Shown: positions 37,253 through 44,898 of the stretch, one piece after another | How the letters are laid out: the number at the start of each line of letters is the position of its first letter | Numbering within the stretch: position 1 is the first letter of the stretch | DNA from: Marinobacterium ramblicola | GTDB taxonomy: Bacteria; Pseudomonadota; Gammaproteobacteria; Pseudomonadales; Balneatricaceae | Direction of reading: 5' to 3' | DNA length: 64,000 nt | NCBI RefSeq assembly: GCF_019084545.1 | Contig: NZ_JAHREP010000005.1 | Location: 159,465-223,464, forward strand | Notes under the pieces: model-generated | What the model was told of the DNA's origin: nothing | The model's input: only the letters and a program-made list of their open reading frames with translations | The model's database searches: none | Program-made: the position numbers and the translations under genes

Positions 37253-38857
37253 ATGTCCGATATAATGAATTGGGATGTCGAGAACACCAAGTTCTGGGAG
37301 AACGAAGGCAAGAGAATTGCGAACCGCAACCTGTGGATCTCGATCCCCAGTCTGTTGTGCGGTTTCGCGGTCTGGTTGTACTGGGGCATCATCACCGTGC
37401 AGATGTTGAACCTGGGCTTCCCCTTCGCCAAGGCAGAACTCTTTACCCTGGCCGGCATTGCCGGATTGACCGGGGCGACGCTGCGCATACCGAGCAGCTT
37501 CTTTATCCGCATCGCCGGCGGACGCAACACCATCTTCTTCACCACGGCGCTGCTGATGGTGCCCGCCATCGGTACCGGCCTTGCGCTGCAGGACAAGAAT
37601 ACGCCGTTGTGGATATTCCAGCTGCTGGCGTTCCTGTCCGGTATCGGCGGCGGTAACTTCGCGTCGTCCATGTCCAACATCAGCTTCTTCTTCCCGAAGC
37701 GGCAGCAGGGGCTGGCGCTGGGGTTGAACGCGGGGCTGGGCAACGCCGGGGTGACCACCATGCAGATCCTGGTGCCGCTGGTGATGACCTTCGGCATCTT
37801 CGGCGGCACGCCGATGATCCTGGAGAACACCTCGGGCACGCTGATCGGCAAGATCCCGGCCGGTTCCGAGACCTATATCCACAACGCCGGTTACGTCTGG
37901 CTGCTGTTCCTGGTGCCGCTGGCGGTGATGAGCTGGTTCGGCATGCACAACATCAAGACCGACGCCGTCTCCCCGGACGTGGGCAGTGCCACGGGCGCCA
38001 TGGGCAAGGTGCTGGGGCTGCTGCTGATCGGCTTCTTCACCGCCGCTGCCGGTCTCTACATCATCCTGCCGGCGCCGACGGGCCTCGGCGCGCCTGACTG
38101 GGCCAAGTGGCCGGTGATCGCCGGTATCCTGTTCCTGACCGTGGTGCTGATGAAGATGGTGCCGGGCGATATCAAGCCCAACCTGCAGCGCCAGTTCAAG
38201 ATCTTCAGCAACAAGCACACCTGGATCATGAGCGTGATCTACACCATGACCTTCGGTAGCTTCATCGGCTACTCCGCCGGTTTCGCGCTGGCGATCAAGG
38301 TGGTGTTCGGTTACCAGCACCTGATGGTCGACGGCGTGCTGACCCACGATACCGTCAACGCCGCCGGTCCGTCGGCACTGATGTACGCCTGGATGGGCCC
38401 GTTCATCGGTGCCCTGATCCGCCCGGTGGGCGGCTGGATCGCCGACAAGGCCGGCGGTGCCAAGGTGACCCAGATCGTTTCCGTGATCATGATCGCCAGT
38501 GCCCTGGGTGTGGCCTACTACCTGAAGCAGGCGTACCAGTCCGCCACGCCGGAGGAGTTCTTCCTGCCCTTCCTGATCCTGTTCCTGGTGCTGTTTGCCG
38601 CCACCGGTATCGGCAACGGCTCCACCTTCCGCACCATCGCCATGGTGTTCGACAAGGAGCAGGCCGGCCCCGCGCTGGGCTGGACCTCGGCGGTCGCCGC
38701 CTACGGCGCCTTCGTCATCCCGCAGGTGTTCGGCGAGCAGATCAAGCTGGCCACGCCGGAGAACGCCCTGTACGGCTTCGCCGTCTTCTACCTGCTCTGC
38801 CTGGTGCTGAACTGGTGGTACTACCTGGGGCCGAAGGCGGAGTACAAGAATCCCTAA
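37253..38857 (+). CDS. narK2: NarK2-type nitrate/nitrite antiporter
   Basis: A 534-aa MFS transporter, longer than NarK1 through an extended central loop. Signatures are RIPSSFFIRIAGGRN, the Gly-rich NAGLGNAGVTTMQ, RPVGGWIADKAGG and GIGNGSTFRTIAMVF. GGAG precedes the ATG. It is the second gene of the narK1K2 unit, closed by the terminator at 38887. NarK2-type proteins normally swap nitrate for nitrite and support respiration. Confidence 0.93.
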   Translation: MSDIMNWDVENTKFWENEGKRIANRNLWISIPSLLCGFAVWLYWGIITVQMLNLGFPFAKAELFTLAGIAGLTGATLRIPSSFFIRIAGGRNTIFFTTALLMVPAIGTGLALQDKNTPLWIFQLLAFLSGIGGGNFASSMSNISFFFPKRQQGLALGLNAGLGNAGVTTMQILVPLVMTFGIFGGTPMILENTSGTLIGKIPAGSETYIHNAGYVWLLFLVPLAVMSWFGMHNIKTDAVSPDVGSATGAMGKVLGLLLIGFFTAAAGLYIILPAPTGLGAPDWAKWPVIAGILFLTVVLMKMVPGDIKPNLQRQFKIFSNKHTWIMSVIYTMTFGSFIGYSAGFALAIKVVFGYQHLMVDGVLTHDTVNAAGPSALMYAWMGPFIGALIRPVGGWIADKAGGAKVTQIVSVIMIASALGVAYYLKQAYQSATPEEFFLPFLILFLVLFAATGIGNGSTFRTIAMVFDKEQAGPALGWTSAVAAYGAFVIPQVFGEQIKLATPENALYGFAVFYLLCLVLNWWYYLGPKAEYKNP

Positions 38858-38886
38858 GGGTAATGTATTGAGTTACTGAGCGTGTT

Positions 38887-38911
38887 GCGGGGCCGGGTGC
38901 CCCGCTTTTTT
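38887..38911 (+). terminator. Rho-independent terminator after narK2
   Basis: GCGGGGC/GCCCCGC 7-bp stem with a 5-nt loop (38887-38905), followed by six Ts. It lies about 30 nt after the narK2 stop. Confidence 0.9.
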
Positions 38912-38985
38912 GTACAGGGATGTACTTATCCTGCGAGCACATGGATGTGCTGGAGCAGGGTTTGTGCAGGGATGTACGGTATCCC
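38911..38985. repeat. Hairpin repeat with CATGGATG and CAGGGATGTAC motifs
   Basis: Contains GTACAGGGATGTAC (38912-38925), the hairpin AGCACATGGATGTGCT (38936-38951) and GTGCAGGGATGTAC (about 38964-38977). The same pieces (GGCATGGATGCC and GTACAGGGATGTA) form the interior of the element at 52119-52216, so both belong to one dispersed repeat family. Confidence 0.6.
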
Positions 38986-39026
38986 ATGGGCGCAGGAGCG
39001 GGGAGCTGAGCGGCGCCGTACCGCGG

Positions 39027-40154
39027 CTAGTATTCGCAGCCGTTGAACTTGGCAAACTCCCTGATCGCCTCATCCAGCAGTGGGGCGAGCTCCGTCTTAT
39101 CCACAGTCGAATCCTCGATATGCAGGCTCAGCACTTCAAAGCGCTGCTCGGCGCGACGTGCCTTGCAGTCGATACGGCCGATGAACCTGTCACCCAACAG
39201 AATGGGCAGGCAGAAGTAGCCGTATACCCGCTTGGTGGCCGGTAGATAGCATTCGAGCCGGTAGTCGAAGCCGAACAGCCTGTTCAGCCGATCGCGGTGG
39301 ATCACCGCGTTATCGAACGGCGAGAGCAGCTGTACCCGGCCGGGCTGGATTTCGGAGGATGGAGGGTTCAGCAACCGGGTATCGATATAGCTGTCGGGCA
39401 GCGCCTTATTCTCAACTGCGGTCAGTTGGCCCGCGTCGATACGCTCGGTCAACAGATCGCGCATCGCTGCCTTCAGCGCCTTGTCTCGGTTCAGATGCAT
39501 AACCTGCTTAAAGGTGACCAGGCCATGTGCTCGCACCGTGCCATCGAGCAGATAGGCCGCGTACTCATGCCGCGTGGGTTCGCGCAGATCCACACCCGTT
39601 GGAAGGACGCGTTCGGCCAGGTCGTACACCTTCTGCATGCCGTTACGCTCGCTCACCATCAGATCGCCCTGCATAAACAGCTTGTCCAGAGCCCGACGGC
39701 CCGGTCCCCAGTTCCACCAGCTGCCCTTGTCGCTGCGGCTACCGCTGAGGGCGCGAGTGTGCAATTCGCCTTCACCGCGTACGCGGGCGAGGATCTCCCG
39801 CATCAGTCGGGCATCGACGTTGCTGAAATAGGGGTGAGTCCCGTTACGGATGGCGTTCATGCGTGGCAGGGCAAAGCGGTAGTCACGCATCGGCAGATAG
39901 GCCGCGGCATGGGACCAGTATTCGAAGATGCGCCGCTCACCGAGCAGCTGATTCAACTGGGCAGGTGCGTAGTCGGCTACCCGAGCCCAGAGCGTGTGGT
40001 GATGGGCGCGTTCTACCACCGATAGCGCATCGATCTGTACATAGCCCAGGTGTTCGATTGCGCGCAGAACGGCCTGGCATCCGCTGCCGAAGGGCTGGGG
40101 TGAAGCAAGTCCCTGCCTGGCCAGGGCCAGGCGCCTCATCTGCTGCTGGGTCAT
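39027..40154 (-). CDS. ycaQ: YcaQ/AlkX-type winged-helix DNA glycosylase
   Basis: A 375-aa protein of the HTH_42 family. The family core YVQIDALSVVERAHHHTLW carries the QxD catalytic motif of YcaQ, a glycosylase that removes bulky or crosslinked bases. The ATG of MTQQQMRRLALARQGL is chosen by homology to E. coli YcaQ; a longer start at 40262 would overlap the upstream gene by 20 nt. It is last in the operon that begins with pqqA; its link with that pathway is unclear and may be only positional. Confidence 0.85.
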   Translation of the reverse strand: MTQQQMRRLALARQGLASPQPFGSGCQAVLRAIEHLGYVQIDALSVVERAHHHTLWARVADYAPAQLNQLLGERRIFEYWSHAAAYLPMRDYRFALPRMNAIRNGTHPYFSNVDARLMREILARVRGEGELHTRALSGSRSDKGSWWNWGPGRRALDKLFMQGDLMVSERNGMQKVYDLAERVLPTGVDLREPTRHEYAAYLLDGTVRAHGLVTFKQVMHLNRDKALKAAMRDLLTERIDAGQLTAVENKALPDSYIDTRLLNPPSSEIQPGRVQLLSPFDNAVIHRDRLNRLFGFDYRLECYLPATKRVYGYFCLPILLGDRFIGRIDCKARRAEQRFEVLSLHIEDSTVDKTELAPLLDEAIREFAKFNGCEY

Positions 40155-40242
40155 ATGATCTATCCATGGAGTGGGCTGTATAGGGTAGATGATCGGCACA
40201 AGCGCGAACAGCATATTGCCATCAACCACGGCTCGGACGAGT

Positions 40243-41190
40243 TTATCCGTACGGTTTGGCAAGGCTGTCGAGAAGGGTGCGCCTGCTGTGCAGCAGGCCG
40301 TTATGCACTTGCACCAGGTCGGCCCCGGCGTTCAGCCGGTGGCGAATATCCTGCTCGCTGCCGATGCCGCCGACAACGATCAGCGCCGTGTCGGCGCCAA
40401 GCAGCGCACGGCCTTGGCGGGTCAATTCACAGGCCAGATCCTGCCAGGTTCGTTGGCGCCAGGCGTGTATCTTTTCAGCCGTAACGGGTTTGCCCCTGTC
40501 GAGCGCCAACACCACACCCGCAATCCCGAAAGTCGGCAGCAGCGGCAGAATCGGCGGCAGCGCCGGTAGCCGATCGGGCCGCTCCAGATCGAGCACCAGT
40601 TTGACCACCAGCGGTACGGCGCGACCGTTTACGGCACTCAACCTCCGCTGTTGATCGGTCAGGGCACGCAGGGTGTCGTTCAGCTCCGCCTCATGCTCCG
40701 GCTGCAGTAGCCAACGGGCATTGGCGTTCCCCAGGTTCAGACACAGATAGTCGGCTACCCGCCAGGCGACACGTTGGCAGTAGAGCAGGTCGGCCTGCGC
40801 CTGTGCCGGATTCCGGCCGGGGTTCAGGCCGATATTGATGCCGAGCGGACAGTCGGACGAGGGGTGTCGCCGCAGGCGTGCCAGGGTGGAGATACCGGGG
40901 TAGGCGCCCGGCTGTGGATAACGACACAGGGTACCGAGCTCGATATGGCCGAAACCCAGCCGGTCCCGGTAGGGGGCGAGCAGGCCGCGGCGGTCGAACC
41001 CGGCGGCGATACCGATCGGGTTGCGGAAGGTCAGCCCCATGGCGTGGTGCGGTGGATGGGCAGGGGGTGTTCTGCCTGCACCGGACAGAGCGGTTAGCGC
41101 CGGGCGGGCGGCATAAGCGGCGAAGTTCAGGCTCTGGGTCAGGCGGGTATAGTGCCGGCGAAGGGCTCCGAGCGGGCCGTCATATCGCAT
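40243..41190 (-). CDS. Dihydroorotate-dehydrogenase-like flavoprotein, divergent
   Basis: A 315-aa TIM-barrel protein related to PyrD. FMN-site features remain: NPIGIAAGFDRRG, ELGTLCRYPQPGAYPG, LGINIGLNPGRN, VVKLVLD, IVVGGIGS and LVQVHNGLL. The catalytic-base segment of class 2 enzymes (NISSPNTPGLR) is replaced by LNLGNANARW, and the MGFNN substrate loop is missing. It is therefore unlikely to oxidise dihydroorotate and may be a flavin oxidoreductase for another compound. The ATG follows GGGAG and overlaps the SerC-like stop by 11 nt, so it is part of the pqq-headed operon. Confidence 0.8.
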   Translation of the reverse strand: MRYDGPLGALRRHYTRLTQSLNFAAYAARPALTALSGAGRTPPAHPPHHAMGLTFRNPIGIAAGFDRRGLLAPYRDRLGFGHIELGTLCRYPQPGAYPGISTLARLRRHPSSDCPLGINIGLNPGRNPAQAQADLLYCQRVAWRVADYLCLNLGNANARWLLQPEHEAELNDTLRALTDQQRRLSAVNGRAVPLVVKLVLDLERPDRLPALPPILPLLPTFGIAGVVLALDRGKPVTAEKIHAWRQRTWQDLACELTRQGRALLGADTALIVVGGIGSEQDIRHRLNAGADLVQVHNGLLHSRRTLLDSLAKPYG

Positions 41191-42286
41191 CGGCGTGCTC
41201 CCTGGCAAAGCTGTGCATGAAGTCGATCAGGGCCTCGACCCCGGCCAGGGGCATGGCGTTGTAGAGGCTGGCGCGAACGCCGCCGCAGGCCGGGTGACCG
41301 GCCAGGTTCAGTAACCCTGCTGCCTGGGCCTGGGCGAGAAACCGGGCCGTCAACTGGGGCGCATCGAGCTGGAAGCAGACATTCATCCGCGAGCGGCTCT
41401 GCGGCTCCACCGGGCAGTGGTAGAACTCACTGTCGTCTATCGCCTGGTACAGGCGTGTGCTCTTGCGCCGGTTCAGGTACTGGATGGCGGGCAGGCCGCC
41501 CTGCTGCAACCAGTGACGGAACACCAGCCCCGCCAGGTAGATGGCATAGGTCAGCGGTGTGTTGAAGCGGCCGTGGCTGTCATTCACCACCTTGTAGCTG
41601 AACGCGGAGGGGGTGGCGGGCAGCGGCTCGCGGATCAGGCTGTCGCGGATCAGCACCAAGGTCAGTCCGGCCGGGCCGATATTCTTCTGCGCCCCGGCAT
41701 AGGCCAGGTCGAGGCGGGAGAAATCCAGCGGCCGGGAGAGGAAATCCGAGGTCATATCCACCACCAGTGGTACCGACCCGGTGTCGGGCAGTTCGGCGAA
41801 CTGCAGCCCTTCGGCGGTTTCGTTGCTGGTCAGGTGGCAGTAGGCCGCGCCCGGATCCAGCTGCCATTCGTCAGGGTTGGGCAGACGAACCGGTCCGCTG
41901 TAATCGCCGTTGTCGGCCGCCACGTTGACCCGGCAGTAGCGCCGCGCTTCGCGGATCGCCTTGCGTGACCAGTGCCCACCGGCGATGTAGTCGGCGCAGG
42001 GTGCCGGATGCTCACCGAGCAGGTTGAGCGGCACCAGCGAGAACTGCGCCGAGGCGCCGCCCTGCATGAACAGGATGCGGAACTGATCGGGCACCTGCAG
42101 CAGTTCGCGCAGATCCTGGCGTGTCTGGTCGGCGATCTGCTGGAACTCGCTGCCGGTGAACGGCATCTCCCACACCGAGTAGCCCCGCTGCTGCCAGTCG
42201 AGCTGCTCCGCCTGCGCCCGTTGCAGCACCTCAGGCGGCATCATCGCGGGGCCGGCGGCGAAGTTGTAGATCGGTGCACTCGTCAT
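41180..42286 (-). CDS. SerC-like PLP aminotransferase lacking the phosphate-binding residues
   Basis: A 368-aa fold-type I aminotransferase close to phosphoserine aminotransferase. The PLP lysine K201 (YAGAQKNIGPAGL), HLTSNETAEG and the carboxylate-binding R338 are kept. The residues that bind the substrate phosphate in E. coli SerC are gone: H41-R42 (SHRG) is PFTG here (F43, T44), and R329 (GHR) is P332 (GHP). A non-phosphorylated substrate is therefore likely. It sits between a PuuD-like membrane protein and a PyrD-like flavoprotein in the pqq-headed operon. Automatic pipelines would probably call it serC. Confidence 0.85.
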   Translation of the reverse strand: MTSAPIYNFAAGPAMMPPEVLQRAQAEQLDWQQRGYSVWEMPFTGSEFQQIADQTRQDLRELLQVPDQFRILFMQGGASAQFSLVPLNLLGEHPAPCADYIAGGHWSRKAIREARRYCRVNVAADNGDYSGPVRLPNPDEWQLDPGAAYCHLTSNETAEGLQFAELPDTGSVPLVVDMTSDFLSRPLDFSRLDLAYAGAQKNIGPAGLTLVLIRDSLIREPLPATPSAFSYKVVNDSHGRFNTPLTYAIYLAGLVFRHWLQQGGLPAIQYLNRRKSTRLYQAIDDSEFYHCPVEPQSRSRMNVCFQLDAPQLTARFLAQAQAAGLLNLAGHPACGGVRASLYNAMPLAGVEALIDFMHSFAREHADAI

Positions 42287-42332
42287 GGTCAGAGTCCTCC
42301 CGGTCAGTGGAGTCTGGTCAATGCTCTCTATC

Positions 42333-42839
42333 TCAATGGAAGAGGGCCAGACCGTGGCTGCCGGCCGCCATGAAGAACAGCAGCGGCATCGACAATATGG
42401 TGTTGCTGCGCGAGGCGAGAAAGGTGATACGCGAGCAGCGGACCCGCTCCTCCAGCGGCGCAGGAACGAAGCCGAGCACCTTTTTCTGGTGCGGCCACAT
42501 GATCAGCCAGAGATTCAGCAGCATCAGTGTGCCGATCCAGGCGCCCATGCCGATCACCGCCAGATCACCGCGCAGTAGCAGCGCATCCGCCAGCCAGCCG
42601 CGCTGCCAGAGCATCCCGATGCCGGAGAGCCAGACGACGATGGAGGCGTAGCGGAAGGTGCCGTGCTCGCGCTGCATCCGCTGCTCAACGGCGTGGTTGC
42701 AGGCATCCTCGCTGGTGCCGGGGTCGAACGGCCTGAAGCGCGGGTTCTGCACCAGGTTGGCGTAGTTGTGCCCGATCCAGATCAGTGCGAAGGCGAAGTG
42801 GCTCCAGCGAAACAGCAGATCCAGCCAGGGGGTATCCAT
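42333..42839 (-). CDS. PuuD-like (urate oxidase N-terminal type) membrane protein
   Basis: A 168-aa protein with four membrane helices. It fits the N-terminal membrane domain of PuuD-type proteins: histidines H14 and H24 in WSHFAFALIWIGHNY and the signature LWLIMWPHQKKVLG. The cytochrome c part of full PuuD is absent. Paired membrane histidines suggest heme or quinone binding and electron transfer. It starts 16 nt after the 34-aa peptide gene. A role as membrane electron acceptor for a step in the pqq-linked pathway is inference. Confidence 0.75.
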   Translation of the reverse strand: MDTPWLDLLFRWSHFAFALIWIGHNYANLVQNPRFRPFDPGTSEDACNHAVEQRMQREHGTFRYASIVVWLSGIGMLWQRGWLADALLLRGDLAVIGMGAWIGTLMLLNLWLIMWPHQKKVLGFVPAPLEERVRCSRITFLASRSNTILSMPLLFFMAAGSHGLALFH

Positions 42840-42855
42840 CGCGTTGCCTCCGGTT

Positions 42856-42960
42856 TCAGAACGGGCGGGCGATCAGCAGATCCACCAGCAGGTAGAGCAG
42901 CAGCGTCAGCGTACCGCCCGCCAGCACGGTGCCGGGCAGGGAGTCGTGCGGCAGTCTCAT
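42856..42960 (-). CDS. 34-aa single-pass membrane peptide in the pqq operon
   Basis: A short gene whose ATG overlaps the pqqE stop (ATGA) and whose stop is 16 nt before the PuuD-like gene. The peptide begins MRLPHDSLPG and continues with a hydrophobic helix (about residues 11-30: TVLAGG, then Leu-rich LLLYLLVDLLI) and ends ARPF. Tight coupling on both sides argues that it is real. It may be a small subunit of the PuuD-like protein. Confidence 0.65.
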   Translation of the reverse strand: MRLPHDSLPGTVLAGGTLTLLLYLLVDLLIARPF

Positions 42961-44099
42961 CGTTCACCCCCTTCGCAATTGAAACCGGCGTCGCGGTAGA
43001 TCAATGCCTCAGGGCGGTCCTGCGTAGCGGCGGCCCGGTCGATGGCGTCCAGGATCCGGCTGTGGTGGGGCGACTTGCTGCAGGCCGGGTCGGCGTTGGC
43101 GGCATCGCCGGTCAGTGCCAGTGCCTGGCAGCGGCAGCCGCCGAAATCCTTCTCCTTCTCGTCGCAACTGCGGCAGGGCTCCTTCATCCAGCTGTCGCCA
43201 CGGAAGTGGTTGAACGTGTCCGATTCCTGCCAGAGCCAGGCCAGACTGTGATCGCGCACGTTGGGGAAACTCAGCGTGTCGATCGAGCGGGCCTGGGAGC
43301 AGGGCAGGGCGGAGCCGTCCGGGGCGATGGTCAGGTGGATCGCGCCCCAGCCGTTCATGCACGCCTTGGGCCGACCGTCGTAGTAGTCGGGGATAACGAA
43401 GTAGACCGTCATCCGCTCGCCGACCCGTTCGCGGAACCTGGCCACCTCCGCCTCCGCCCACTCCAGCTGCTCCCGGGTCGGCAGCAGCTGGTCGCGGTTG
43501 ATCAGTGCCCAGTTGTAGTACTGGATATTGGCCAGCTCGATATACTCCACGCCCAGGCTTTCGGCCAGGTTCAGGATCTCCGGGATCTGCGGCAGGTTGT
43601 GCCGTGTCACCGGCACGTTTAGCACCATCGGAAAGCCCAGCGCCTTGATCTCGCGGGCGATCTCCAGCTTGCGGCGGAAGGCGTCGGCACCGGCCATCAG
43701 GTTGGCGGTGGTTTCGTCGCAGGACTGGAAGCCGAGCTGGATATGTTTCAGGCCGCGCGCTTTCATCTCGACCAGACGCGTCGGGGTCAGGCCGATGCCG
43801 GAACTGATCAGGTTGGTGTAGAAACCGAGCGAATCGGCGTAGCCGATCAACTCCTCAAGGTCCTTGCGCAGCGCCGGTTCGCCGCCGGTAAAACCGATCT
43901 GCAACGCGCCCAGCTCACGCGCCTCGCGGATCACCCGCTTCCACTCCTCGGTGCTCAACTCGCCCTCGCGGTAGTCGTCGAAATCCACCGGATTGCTGCA
44001 GAACACGCAGTTCAGCGGGCACTGATAGGTCAGCTCCAGGGAGACCCAGAGCGGCTTGCCCTCGCCGTCAAGCGACAGCGTTGATCCAGCCTTTGGCAT
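42957..44099 (-). CDS. pqqE: PqqA peptide cyclase PqqE (radical SAM)
   Basis: A 380-aa radical-SAM/SPASM enzyme that joins Glu and Tyr of PqqA, the first step of pyrroloquinoline quinone synthesis. The SAM-cluster motif is C27-x3-C31-x2-C34 in YQCPLNCVFC, with GFTGGEPALR after it. The C-terminal SPASM cysteines include LPCSQA, CRSCDE and GGCRCQ. It overlaps pqqD by 32 nt, as the two proteins work together. No pqqB, pqqC or pqqF is in this window. Confidence 0.95.
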   Translation of the reverse strand: MPKAGSTLSLDGEGKPLWVSLELTYQCPLNCVFCSNPVDFDDYREGELSTEEWKRVIREARELGALQIGFTGGEPALRKDLEELIGYADSLGFYTNLISSGIGLTPTRLVEMKARGLKHIQLGFQSCDETTANLMAGADAFRRKLEIAREIKALGFPMVLNVPVTRHNLPQIPEILNLAESLGVEYIELANIQYYNWALINRDQLLPTREQLEWAEAEVARFRERVGERMTVYFVIPDYYDGRPKACMNGWGAIHLTIAPDGSALPCSQARSIDTLSFPNVRDHSLAWLWQESDTFNHFRGDSWMKEPCRSCDEKEKDFGGCRCQALALTGDAANADPACSKSPHHSRILDAIDRAAATQDRPEALIYRDAGFNCEGGER

Positions 44100-44364
44100 C
44101 GGCGGCCTCCAGAAATTTGATCAGACTTTGGCCGATCAGCTCGCGCGGCGAGCCGTCGTAGCGCTCGCTGAGGTGGTCGACCATCTGCGTGACGTTATAG
44201 GTGCCGTTGCACAGCTTGAGGATCGACGCGGCGCTGGCGTTCAGCTTCACCACCCCTTCCGGGTAGAGCAGCACATGGGCGTTCTGCGAGGCTTCCCAGC
44301 GGAACAGAAACAGCGGGTTGATGACGTACCGGTGCTCCGGGGTCGGCAGGGTTGGCGATGTCAT
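44068..44364 (-). CDS. pqqD: PQQ biosynthesis peptide chaperone PqqD
   Basis: A 98-aa peptide-binding protein that presents PqqA to PqqE. Family features are EGVVKLNASAASILKLCNG and a C-terminal helix FLEAADAKGW. The ATG of MTSPTLPTPEHRYV was chosen by family alignment and a GGAG upstream. It lies 69 nt after pqqA, beyond an attenuator-like hairpin, and its end overlaps pqqE. Confidence 0.93.
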   Translation of the reverse strand: MTSPTLPTPEHRYVINPLFLFRWEASQNAHVLLYPEGVVKLNASAASILKLCNGTYNVTQMVDHLSERYDGSPRELIGQSLIKFLEAADAKGWINAVA

Positions 44365-44395
44365 GGCAGTCGCTCCGTTGCAAAGGGCGGGAAAA

Positions 44396-44424
44396 CAGCC
44401 GGAAGGGGAGGGACCCTCCGGCTG
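44396..44424 (-). terminator. Attenuator-like hairpin between pqqA and pqqD
   Basis: On the minus strand CAGCCGGA pairs with TCCGGCTG around a short GC-rich interior, followed by TTTTCCC. It lies just after the pqqA stop. Such a hairpin fits the need for much more PqqA peptide than PqqD or PqqE. Confidence 0.65.
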
Positions 44425-44432
44425 AAAGGGCG

Positions 44433-44507
44433 TCAACGCACGAAGACGTAAGCCGTTACTTCAAAGCCCAGACGCAGGTCGCAGTACGCGGGATCGGTCC
44501 ACTTCAT
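44433..44507 (-). CDS. pqqA: PQQ precursor peptide PqqA
   Basis: A 24-aa peptide that supplies the Glu and Tyr from which pyrroloquinoline quinone is built. It contains DLRLGFEVTAYV with the invariant E16 and Y20 in the ExxxY spacing, preceded by MKWTDPAY, typical of PqqA. A consensus AAGGAGG ribosome site lies 6 nt upstream (44513-44519). It is the first gene of the minus-strand operon, divergent from narG. Confidence 0.95.
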   Translation of the reverse strand: MKWTDPAYCDLRLGFEVTAYVFVR

Positions 44508-44831
44508 GGGAACCTCCTTTCATTGTTATTGGATGACAGCCGCCCGTGTATTCGGGAGCTACGGATTCACCCTAGCAAGGGTAATGAAGTATCCAGAATG
44601 CTACTTAAGTACGTCTTTCACGTCGGTTTGCGGCGGGTCAAGCGAGGTGCAATAAACGGCGGGTGGTTGATATCGGTTAAGGCAAATCGGTGAAAAATCC
44701 GTAGGGTTTCGACCCCCGCTTTCGAGGGGATACCCATAAAAACCCGCAGGGTAATAATCATCCTCCGGTCATTCACCTGCGCCTCCTGAATAATCAATTA
44801 AAAACAATAAATTAGCGATTGATACGGTTGG
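44508..44831. other. pqqA-narG intergenic region, left part
   Basis: No gene is seen. It should hold the pqqA promoter, but no convincing -35/-10 pair was identified. A weak FNR-like TTGATATCGGTTAA (44667-44680) has no matching -10 for pqqA. TACCC and GGGTA arms (about 44734-44759) form a loose inverted repeat. The narG regulatory sites begin at 44832. Confidence 0.5.
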
Positions 44832-44847
44832 TATCACTTTAGTGGTA
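44832..44847 (+). promoter_or_regulatory. NarL-like 7-2-7 site of the narG promoter
   Basis: TATCACT-TT-AGTGGTA; the right half reads TACCACT on the other strand, the same heptamer as at narK. Its centre is 52 bp upstream of the FNR-box centre, at -93.5 from the predicted start. Confidence 0.7.
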
Positions 44848-44884
44848 TATGCCGCCCCTGCCGCTTTTTACCCCCTGTCGAGCG

Positions 44885-44898
44885 TTGATCCAGGTCAA
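44885..44898 (+). promoter_or_regulatory. FNR box of the narG promoter
   Basis: TTGATCCAGGTCAA matches at 9 of 10 positions. At -41.5 it predicts a start near 44933 with -10 TACTTT (44921-44926), leaving a leader of about 65 nt. Confidence 0.85.

Noticed and set aside
35879..38347. Open frame of over 800 codons antisense to narK1 and narK2
   Set aside because: It spans two well-supported transporter genes and the gap between them, and its product is a His/Gln/Arg-rich sequence typical of shadow frames.
44667..44680. TTGATATCGGTTAA as an FNR box for pqqA
   Set aside because: Two mismatches in one half and no -10 at the class II distance toward pqqA.
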